Of a DNA stretch of 5,250 bases, positions 1 to 5,250 are shown in pieces; positions within the stretch are counted from its first letter, which is position 1; each line of letters begins with the position of its first letter. A program made the position numbers and the translations under genes. The stretch comes from Woeseia sp964560775 (GTDB lineage Bacteria > Pseudomonadota > Gammaproteobacteria > Steroidobacterales > Woeseiaceae). Where the stretch lies: NCBI GenBank assembly GCA_964560775.1, contig CAZLNH010000116.1, positions 1-5,250 of the forward strand, read 5' to 3'. Below the pieces are notes generated by a model. That model was not told the DNA's origin and made no database searches. It was given only the letters and a program-made list of their open reading frames with translations.

Positions 1-35
1 GACCATCGCCTGCGTTCGGCCGTGACGGGTTTATT

Positions 36-54
36 GAATCGATAACAGCGATTC
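36..54. promoter_or_regulatory. Candidate operator dyad (LysR-type box pattern) upstream of the FAD oxidoreductase gene
   Basis: A perfect 6-base inverted repeat, GAATCG and CGATTC separated by 7 bases, lies about 40 bases before the ATG at 94. Inside it is the pattern ATC-N9-GAT (38-52), which also satisfies T-N11-A; this form is known for binding sites of LysR-type regulators. The same bases could form a short hairpin in the leader. The regulator is not in the window; a divergent gene just left of base 1 would be the natural candidate. The binding role is inference from pattern and position alone. Confidence 0.35.
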
Positions 55-93
55 GGCACGCTTGGAAATTCGCAGAAATAAAGAGAGACAGGC

Positions 94-1452
94 ATGCAAT
101 CAGATATTGATCCCCGAACCGTGTCGCGCACCTGGAGTGGCGATTTCAAACCGCCGGAAGCGCTGCCGGAGAGTGCTGATGTAGTCATCATAGGCGGCGG
201 CATCGTCGGTGTGTCCACGGCCTGGTTTCTTGCACGACAGGGGATCAACGTTGTCGTCTGTGAGAAAGGCCACATTGCCGGCGAGCAGTCCGGCCGCAAC
301 TGGGGCTGGGTCCGCCAGCAAGGGCGCGATGAGCGCGAATTGCCGATGATGATGGAAAGCATGCGCATCTGGCGCGAGCTCGAGGCGGAAATTGGTGAGG
401 ACGTCGGTTTTACGCAGGCAGGCTGCCTGTTCATGGCGCAATCGGAAAAGCAGATCGCGGAATTCGAGGCATGGTTGCCGATTGCCAAACGGCACGGACT
501 GGATACCCGGATGATATCCGGACGCGAGCTCGACGATCGCGTGACGGACGCTTCAATGCGCTGGCGCGGCGCGATGTATACCGCAAGCGATGGCTGCGCG
601 GAACCACACAAGGCCGCGCCGGCCATCGCCCGGGCGGCGGCGCGTGAAGGCGCATCAATACTGACAGCCTGTGCGGTGCGCGGTATCGAAACGGCCGGTG
701 GTGCGGTATCGGCCGTAGTCACGGAGCACGGGACGATTCGTACATCGACAGTCCTTTGCGCCGCGGGTGCCTGGAGCGCCTTGTTCTGCCGGTCAATCGG
801 CATTTCATTGCCGCAGTTGCGAGTTCGCGGCACGGTCGTGCGTACGGCACCTGGGACGGAAGTACTGAAAGGCTGCGTTTTCGACGACAAGGTCGGGATC
901 CGTCGCAGGCAGGACGGCGGATACAACGTCGCGCATGGCGCGATACTCGATCACAGCATAACGCCCACAACGTTCCGCTATTGTTTCAAGTTCCTGCCGG
1001 CGCTTTGGCAGGAAATCCGGGTGCTCCGCTTATCCATCGGCCGCGACTTTATTGAGGAGCTGCGGACTCCGAAGCACTGGCCGCTGGACCAGACAACACC
1101 GTTTGAACACATGCGCGTACTTGATCCGGCACCGAACCCGCGCGTCGTGCCTCAAATCCGCAGGAACCTGGGCGAGGTGTTTCCGGCACTGGCCGGGATC
1201 CCGTTTGTCGAGACGTGGGCCGGTATGGTGGAAACGGCACCCGACGTGGTGCCGGTCATTTCGCCGCATGAAAAGATTCACGGTTTCCATATCGCGACAG
1301 GCTTCAGCGGACATGGCTTTGGCATCGGGCCGGGTGCCGGCAAAGTCGTTGCCGGCATGCTGACCGGCGACACCCGGGGTTTCGATCTTTCGCCCTTTCG
1401 TCTTAGCAGGTTCTTCGACGGTTCGCCGATCCGGCCGCAGCCCAGCGTCTGA
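94..1452 (+). CDS. FAD-dependent oxidoreductase, DAO (glycine/D-amino acid oxidase) family
   Basis: This 452-residue protein is a probable cytoplasmic flavoenzyme that oxidises an amine or amino acid C-N bond; the exact substrate cannot be read from the sequence. After about 28 residues comes the Rossmann beta-alpha-beta FAD-binding motif GGGIVG (34-39), with Glu57 at the end of the second strand where the adenosine ribose is bound. A conserved-looking stretch SGRNWGWVRQQGRD (66-79) follows, typical of the DadA/PuuB-like branch of DAO oxidoreductases. The C-terminal FAD-closing segment is ATGFSGHGFGIGPGAG (401-416). No signal peptide or membrane segment is seen, and the length is normal for the family. 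The ATG at 94 is preceded by a purine-rich AGAGAG (82-87), a reasonable ribosome site. It stands alone on the plus strand and converges on the ycaQ-like gene. D-amino acid dehydrogenase, gamma-glutamylputrescine oxidase or an opine oxidase subunit are all possible specificities. The family call is firm; the substrate is open. Confidence 0.9.
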   Translation: MQSDIDPRTVSRTWSGDFKPPEALPESADVVIIGGGIVGVSTAWFLARQGINVVVCEKGHIAGEQSGRNWGWVRQQGRDERELPMMMESMRIWRELEAEIGEDVGFTQAGCLFMAQSEKQIAEFEAWLPIAKRHGLDTRMISGRELDDRVTDASMRWRGAMYTASDGCAEPHKAAPAIARAAAREGASILTACAVRGIETAGGAVSAVVTEHGTIRTSTVLCAAGAWSALFCRSIGISLPQLRVRGTVVRTAPGTEVLKGCVFDDKVGIRRRQDGGYNVAHGAILDHSITPTTFRYCFKFLPALWQEIRVLRLSIGRDFIEELRTPKHWPLDQTTPFEHMRVLDPAPNPRVVPQIRRNLGEVFPALAGIPFVETWAGMVETAPDVVPVISPHEKIHGFHIATGFSGHGFGIGPGAGKVVAGMLTGDTRGFDLSPFRLSRFFDGSPIRPQPSV

Positions 1453-1475
1453 ACTGGCGGCCGTGCGGGTCAGAC
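1447..1475. other. Small inverted repeat spanning the two convergent stop codons
   Basis: GTCTGA (1447-1452) and TCAGAC (1470-1475) form a perfect 6-base stem. Its arms contain the TGA stop of the plus-strand oxidoreductase and the TGA stop of the minus-strand ycaQ-like gene, with the whole 17-base intergenic gap as the loop. One bulged base would let GC pairs extend the stem. There is no T-run on either side, so it does not look like an intrinsic terminator. A weak bidirectional hairpin or chance symmetry are both possible. Confidence 0.2.
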
Positions 1476-2681
1476 TGCGTGCCGTGCCCGAAGTGCGCGG
1501 GACAATGCTGTCGCGAAATTTCCACGGCGTCCGACTGAAATGTCGTCGAGACCAAGCCATACGGTCAACGTTGCCAGTTCTTCTGTGAGCCGCTCAGCGG
1601 TCGCAGCCGGGTCCGCGCCGGGTTCGAGGTGGGCCGCGCGTACCAGCAACCGGCGGCGGCTGCGATCGGCCTTCAGGTCGACGCGCGCGGCGATATTCTC
1701 ACCGCACAGGAACGGCAGGACGTAGTAGCCCCAGCGGCGTTTTTGTTCCGGTACATAGATTTCGATGCGGTAATGGAAATCGAACAACCGCTCGGCGCGC
1801 GGCCGGTACCAGACCAGCGGATCGAAAGGTGACAGCAACGCACAGGCATTAACTCTGCGCGGTACGCTTGCCTTGGTGGCGAGCCATGCCGGTTCGCGCC
1901 AGCCGTCAACAGTGACCTGGTGGATGGCGCCGGCACTCGCCAGTTCGGCCAGCCGCGGGGCGGCGTCTCGTGCCGTCATGCGGTAGTAGTCGGCCAGGTC
2001 GCCGGTCGTGGCAATACCCAGCGCATCGGCGGCCTTCCGCAACAGTTCCCTTCGTGCATCCGGCTCCGGCACCCGGTGTTCGAAATGCTTTGCGGGAATG
2101 ACCCGTTCCGGCAAGTCATAGACCCGCTGGAAATTGGGCAGCCGGTCGCGCACCGTGATGTGACCGTGCCCAAAATGGTGCTCCAGCGCGCAGCGCGGTA
2201 CCGACCGGTGCCAGTCGCCCGCTCGCCGCGGCGGACCTTTCACCGGCGGTAGATCATTGGCCGTAGTGGCTCCATTTTCTCTTATAATTTCAAGTGTTTC
2301 TCGCAAGTATCTACGGTAGTTTGGAATATTCGACAGTGGGCTGCCCGGCGACGCCCGATAACGCTCGCGACGATAGCGCAGTAACGGCCATGCGTGGACC
2401 GGCACGATAGAGGCCTCATGCGCCCAATGCTCGGTAAATCGCCCACGGCCGTAGACGGCCCGGTCGAAATCCGCAAGCGTATACGGTCCGATGCGCGAAT
2501 AGACAACCAGCTTGTGTGCGGGCAGAAGGACATTGACAAAGTCGAGCTGCAGCAAACCCAGCCGCTCAATGACCCGGGTGATATGCCGCGTATCGACGCG
2601 TGCGGGCCCGAGGCGATCCAACCCCTGCGCCCTGATTGCGATTCGCCGGGCTTCAGCCGCGCTGAATCGGCTACGTGGCAT
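1470..2681 (-). CDS. YcaQ/AlkX-family DNA glycosylase (winged-helix, crosslink repair)
   Basis: This 403-residue protein belongs to the winged-helix family of E. coli YcaQ (AlkX) and Streptomyces AlkZ, which unhook interstrand crosslinks and remove bulky alkylated bases from DNA. The N-terminus SRFSAAEARRIAIRAQG (4-20) is typical. The catalytic-loop position reads Q45-L-D47, the QxD form I associate with YcaQ-like rather than AlkZ-like members (QxQ). EHWAHEAS (84-91) is another family signature, and the length of about 400 is normal. I start at the ATG at 2681, because it begins directly at the conserved region. A longer in-frame ATG at 2762 would add 27 low-complexity residues read from the 3' end of the upstream hydroxylase gene. 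The gene overlaps that hydroxylase by 11 bases (ATGCCACGTAG), and no strong Shine-Dalgarno is seen, so translational coupling is likely. Codons 118-137 are unusually AT-rich. The family call is confident; activity on DNA is inferred by homology. Confidence 0.88.
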   Translation of the reverse strand: MPRSRFSAAEARRIAIRAQGLDRLGPARVDTRHITRVIERLGLLQLDFVNVLLPAHKLVVYSRIGPYTLADFDRAVYGRGRFTEHWAHEASIVPVHAWPLLRYRRERYRASPGSPLSNIPNYRRYLRETLEIIRENGATTANDLPPVKGPPRRAGDWHRSVPRCALEHHFGHGHITVRDRLPNFQRVYDLPERVIPAKHFEHRVPEPDARRELLRKAADALGIATTGDLADYYRMTARDAAPRLAELASAGAIHQVTVDGWREPAWLATKASVPRRVNACALLSPFDPLVWYRPRAERLFDFHYRIEIYVPEQKRRWGYYVLPFLCGENIAARVDLKADRSRRRLLVRAAHLEPGADPAATAERLTEELATLTVWLGLDDISVGRRGNFATALSRALRARHAV

Positions 2682-3942
2682 GTACGATGTGCTGTGCTCC
2701 ACCGGCCCGGGCGCGCTGCAGCCCGAACCAGGAGACCGCGACGTAGGCGGCAGTCGCGGCAACCAGCGTCATTGGCGCGACCGGCACCAGTCCGGAATAG
2801 TAAAGCAGCGCCACTCCCAACGGCACGACAACGGTCAGCCGCCATTGCTCTGTACGAAATGCCGTCGGCCGCCGGTCATTGAGCAGTCCCAGCACGTATA
2901 GGCTGAACCAAAGCAATGCGCACGGGGGCAGCACGGTACGCGCTCCCTCGGCAGCGAACACGGTGCCGATCCACAGGATCACAATGACGGCGGCCATGAA
3001 CTGAGCAAGCAGGTAGCGTTGGATGCCCTGCCCTAACGGCGGATCGTACTTCGTAAATGAATCAATGCCGGCATTCAATTTGGCACAGCCCTCGCTGATA
3101 TCCGCCGGGCGCCAGCCTGTACGACGGAACCAGATGCCCAGTTTGTCACGCCAGCGGCGAGTCCGGCGCGCGTCGCGCCACAGGTCGTTATAGACCTGCA
3201 CGTTGGCCCAGAAAGGATTCCAGCTGGCGAGTGGCTTGCGGACACCAAATACCACCGGTTCGTCATCGCGCTCCTCCTGGAACGTGCCAAACAACCGGTC
3301 CCACACGATCAGTATGCCGCCGTAGTTACGATCGATGTAAATCTCGTTCTGTGCGTGATGCACGCGATGATTGGATGGCGTGACGAAAACCCGGTCGAGC
3401 CAGCCGAGCTTGCGAATATGTTGTGTGTGCACCCAGAACTGATATATCAGGTCTATGGCATTCACGGTAACGACAACGGACAGAGGCAGACCGATAAGGA
3501 ACAAAGGCAGGTAAAATATCCACGACAACAGGAAACCCGTGCTGGTTTGCCGCAGCGCGGTGGACAGATTGTAATCCTCGCTCTGGTGATGCACGGCATG
3601 CGCCGCCCACATGATCGAAATCTCATGGCCAAAGCGGTGTGCCCAGTAATAGCAGAAGTCGAACGCCAGCAGTGCCATCAGCCAAAACAGCAGGCCCCGA
3701 GCGGTCAGGTCAAACAACGCGGGATCTATGCTGAACAACGCCAGGTGCTGAAGCACCGAACCCCAGATCAGCACCGGCAATAATCGGGTGAAATAGCCGA
3801 TGGTGGTGCTCAGTGTGCCGGTACTGAGGCTGTTTATTGCATCGTTCAGCCGGTAGTAGCCGGTGCCGCGCCAGCGGTCCACACCCACTTCGAGCAGCAT
3901 GGCCAGCAGGAAAAACGGCACTGCGAGCGCGATCAGGTCCAT
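2671..3942 (-). CDS. Membrane di-iron fatty acid hydroxylase-family protein, alkylglycerol monooxygenase (AGMO)-like
   Basis: This 423-residue integral membrane protein belongs to the fatty acid hydroxylase / sterol desaturase superfamily. The histidine boxes that bind the di-iron centre are all present: HRFGH (102-106, followed by Glu107), HAVHH (115-119) and HRVHH (192-196); H172 and H175 lie between. The stretches SEDYNLSTALRQ (121-132) and the segment from YQFWVHT through IVWDRLFGTF (167-221) resemble animal AGMO (TMEM195) from memory much more than sterol C-4/C-5 oxidases. AGMO cleaves ether lipids using tetrahydrobiopterin. Hydrophobic segments occur near 3-19, 45-70, 82-100, 134-165, and in a C-terminal cluster near 312-330, 338-354, 369-383 and 388-407; AGMO is also about 445 residues with a hydrophobic tail. 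The ATG at 3942 follows AGGAGG (3959-3954) at 11 bases, a strong ribosome site. It lies 87 bases after crcB and overlaps the ycaQ-like gene. The superfamily is certain; the ether-lipid substrate and pterin cofactor are inference. Confidence 0.88.
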   Translation of the reverse strand: MDLIALAVPFFLLAMLLEVGVDRWRGTGYYRLNDAINSLSTGTLSTTIGYFTRLLPVLIWGSVLQHLALFSIDPALFDLTARGLLFWLMALLAFDFCYYWAHRFGHEISIMWAAHAVHHQSEDYNLSTALRQTSTGFLLSWIFYLPLFLIGLPLSVVVTVNAIDLIYQFWVHTQHIRKLGWLDRVFVTPSNHRVHHAQNEIYIDRNYGGILIVWDRLFGTFQEERDDEPVVFGVRKPLASWNPFWANVQVYNDLWRDARRTRRWRDKLGIWFRRTGWRPADISEGCAKLNAGIDSFTKYDPPLGQGIQRYLLAQFMAAVIVILWIGTVFAAEGARTVLPPCALLWFSLYVLGLLNDRRPTAFRTEQWRLTVVVPLGVALLYYSGLVPVAPMTLVAATAAYVAVSWFGLQRARAGGAQHIVHAT

Positions 3943-3984
3943 GTTTCCCCCGCCCTCCTGCCCGTCCGGTACAACAGTAGGCCA

Positions 3985-4013
3985 AGGTTAAGCCGCGTTC
4001 TGCTGGTGGTCAA
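3985..4013 (-). promoter_or_regulatory. Weak candidate promoter before the AGMO-like gene
   Basis: On the minus strand TTGACC (4013-4008) matches five of six bases of the sigma-70 -35 consensus. Exactly 17 bases later TAACCT (3990-3985) matches only three of six of the -10 consensus. This is the only promoter-like pair I see in the 87-base gap between crcB and the hydroxylase gene, and I see no terminator hairpin there. It would give a leader of about 35 bases. The poor -10 makes it tentative; read-through from crcB is equally plausible. Confidence 0.22.
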
Positions 4014-4029
4014 CGTGAGGCCCGGTATG

Positions 4030-4443
4030 CTACCGAAATGTAAGGCCGGAGAGCGTGCGCACAAGCGTGGCGCCAACATAGAAGCAGGCAAAGCCGCCGA
4101 CCAGGGTCGCGGCCAGGTAGGAAAACGCATTGAGGACCAGGTTGCGTTCCATCATCGCACTCATCTCGAACACCATTGAAGAAAGCGTCGTGAAGCTGCC
4201 GCAAAAACCGATCGCGATCAGGAGCCGGTAGTGTTCATGCGCTACCCGCGTGCCGGACAACCAGTCGGATTCTGCCAGCCATTGCAGAGCCGCACCAATG
4301 ACGAGGCAACCAATCAGGTTCGACAGCAGTGTCGCCAGCGGTAACTCGCCCAGTTCACGCGGGAGAGTGAACGTCAGTGCGTACCGCGCGATGGCGCCGA
4401 GCGCGCCACCGGTTCCGACGAGAGCGATCGCGGTCAGGTTCAT
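4030..4443 (-). CDS. crcB: Fluoride ion channel CrcB/Fluc
   Basis: This 137-residue protein has the size and four hydrophobic segments (about 4-24, 36-57, 72-95, 104-128) of a Fluc/CrcB fluoride channel, which lets F- leave the cytoplasm as an antiparallel homodimer. Family signatures are present: GTGGALGAIARY (10-21), the pore-helix Asn in LLSNLIGC (39-46, N42), and the TM3 break GFCGSFTTLSS (79-89) that forms the central sodium site and Phe box. The first Phe-box residue is F84, but the second, normally Phe (FTTFS), is Leu87. A single crcB of this length fits the dual-topology homodimer type rather than a paired heterodimer. The ATG at 4443 overlaps the stop of the upstream flavoprotein gene as ATGA, and no clear Shine-Dalgarno is visible, so it probably depends on coupled translation. 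A fluoride riboswitch, if any, would be upstream outside the window; none is seen here. The family call is very secure. Confidence 0.95.
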   Translation of the reverse strand: MNLTAIALVGTGGALGAIARYALTFTLPRELGELPLATLLSNLIGCLVIGAALQWLAESDWLSGTRVAHEHYRLLIAIGFCGSFTTLSSMVFEMSAMMERNLVLNAFSYLAATLVGGFACFYVGATLVRTLSGLTFR

Positions 4444-5250
4444 TGCGATGCACCGGAAATGCCAAATTCCCGGCGTACGTGCTGGTATTCCCGCTCCAGG
4501 CGCATTACGAGTTCACCGGCGGGCGGGATATCGTGCACGCTGCCGACGCCCTGCCCCGCGCCCCAGATGTCGCGCCATGCTTTGGCGCGCGTGTTGCCGC
4601 CGCTGCCAAAATTCATCTTTTCCGGATTGCCTTCGGGCAAATCGTCGGGGTCGAGCCCGGCGTTGGCGATGCTGCCTTTCAGGTAGCTGCCATGGACGCC
4701 GGTAAAGAGCGACGAGTAAACAATATCATTGGCCTTGCTGGCAACGATCATATCCTTGTAGGCAGCAGTCGCATTCGCTTCCTCCGTGGCGATGAAACGC
4801 GTGCCGATATACGCAAGGTCGGCGCCCATGGCCTGCGCGGCAAGGACGTCGCCACCCCGGGTGATGCTGCCGGACAGGATGATGGTGCCGTCGAAAAACT
4901 CGCGCACCTCTCTGACCAGTGCGAACGGGCTCAGCGTTCCGGCATGCCCGCCGGCACCGGCGCATACGGTAATGATGCCGTCGACGCCCTGTTCGATTGC
5001 CTTTCGTGCATGGCGCACGTTGATGACGTCGTGAAACACCAGGCCGCCGTAGCTGTGTACAGCTTCAACGACTGCAGCAGGCGGCCTGAGGCTGGTGATG
5101 ACAATCGGTACCTTGTACTTCACGCACATTTCGACGTCGTGCCGTAGGCGGTCGTTGCTCTGGTGCACGATCTGGTTCACGGCAAAAGGCGCCACCGGCA
5201 ACGACGGATTCGCCTCGGCAAACCCGGCGAGCTCGCTGCTGATGCGTGCC
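4440..5250 (-). CDS. Nitronate monooxygenase / 2-nitropropane dioxygenase-family flavoprotein (5' end outside window)
   Basis: The reading frame is open to the right edge, so this is a C-terminal part of 269 residues; family members are about 320-350 long, so roughly 50-80 N-terminal residues, including the first FMN-binding part, are missing. The TTG at 5201 is in frame but internal: codons upstream of it continue the family-like sequence. It is an FMN-dependent TIM-barrel enzyme of the NMO/NPD family. Visible signatures are PFAVNQIVH (about 5190-5164), the AGAGGHAGT loop with the probable catalytic His at 4946-4944, and the phosphate-binding region ILSGSITRGG followed by GADLAYIGTRFIATEE (about 4877-4779). 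Known members oxidise alkyl nitronates such as propionate-3-nitronate; many bacterial homologues have no proven substrate, and FabK-type enoyl reductases share the fold. The stop overlaps the crcB start by four bases. The family is secure; the reaction is by homology only. Confidence 0.9.
   Translation of the reverse strand, partial: ARISSELAGFAEANPSLPVAPFAVNQIVHQSNDRLRHDVEMCVKYKVPIVITSLRPPAAVVEAVHSYGGLVFHDVINVRHARKAIEQGVDGIITVCAGAGGHAGTLSPFALVREVREFFDGTIILSGSITRGGDVLAAQAMGADLAYIGTRFIATEEANATAAYKDMIVASKANDIVYSSLFTGVHGSYLKGSIANAGLDPDDLPEGNPEKMNFGSGGNTRAKAWRDIWGAGQGVGSVHDIPPAGELVMRLEREYQHVRREFGISGASQ

Noticed and set aside
18..34. Short stem CCGTGACGG followed by TTTATT as a terminator of an upstream gene
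   Set aside because: The stem is only three base pairs and the T-run is interrupted, too weak to call.
1030..1560. Minus-strand open frame of 176 codons over the 3' end of the oxidoreductase
   Set aside because: It is antisense to the conserved C-terminal FAD segment of the real gene and overlaps the ycaQ-like 3' end; no family features are present.
2283..2288. TATAAT on the plus strand as a promoter
   Set aside because: No acceptable -35 hexamer at 16-18 bases upstream, and no plus-strand gene follows; best explained by the local AT-rich patch.
2682..2762. Upstream extension of the ycaQ-like protein from the ATG at 2762
   Set aside because: The extra 27 residues are low-complexity, are read from within the hydroxylase coding sequence, and precede the typical family N-terminus.
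2282..2845. Minus-strand open frame of 187 codons across the hydroxylase/ycaQ junction
   Set aside because: It is out of frame with both recognisable proteins on the same strand; its translation has no conserved motif.
4377..5147. Plus-strand open frame of 256 codons opposite the flavoprotein and crcB genes
   Set aside because: It is antisense to two genes with clear family signatures. Its translation is Arg/Ala-rich, shows no recognisable domain, and is the kind of frame that high-GC codon bias opens on the opposite strand.
5199..5201. TTG as start of the nitronate monooxygenase-like protein
   Set aside because: In-frame codons continue to the window edge with family-like sequence (for example ELGAFAEANPSL just before PVAPFAVN), so the true start lies beyond base 5250.

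Overview
The window is ordinary, gene-dense bacterial DNA of high GC (about 60% judged by eye). Overlapping genes, short intergenic gaps and the protein families present suggest a Gram-negative proteobacterium, plausibly a gammaproteobacterium. That assignment is inference from general protein character; no rRNA or other marker gene is present.

Layout: one plus-strand gene (94-1452) encodes a DAO-family FAD-dependent oxidoreductase. It is preceded by a 93-base leader that holds a dyad resembling a LysR-type operator. It converges, with only 17 bases between the two stop codons, on a minus-strand cluster that fills the rest of the window. In transcription order (right to left) the cluster holds: a nitronate monooxygenase / 2-nitropropane dioxygenase-family flavoprotein whose 5' end lies outside the window; crcB, a fluoride channel; an integral-membrane di-iron hydroxylase closely resembling alkylglycerol monooxygenase (AGMO/TMEM195); and a YcaQ-family DNA crosslink-repair glycosylase.

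The first two minus-strand genes overlap as ATGA, and the last two overlap by 11 bases. The crcB-to-hydroxylase gap is 87 bases with a good Shine-Dalgarno and only a weak candidate promoter. The four genes could therefore be one transcript or two two-gene units. Their functions (flavin-dependent oxidation, fluoride export, lipid oxidation, DNA repair) do not form an obvious pathway; a loose theme of coping with toxic or reactive compounds is speculation.

I found no RNA gene, mobile element, CRISPR array or clear intrinsic terminator, and nothing I would call a new biological system. The points most worth a second look are the bacterial AGMO-like enzyme, a leucine replacing a phenylalanine in the fluoride-channel Phe box, the LysR-type dyad, and a sharply AT-rich patch inside the ycaQ-like gene.
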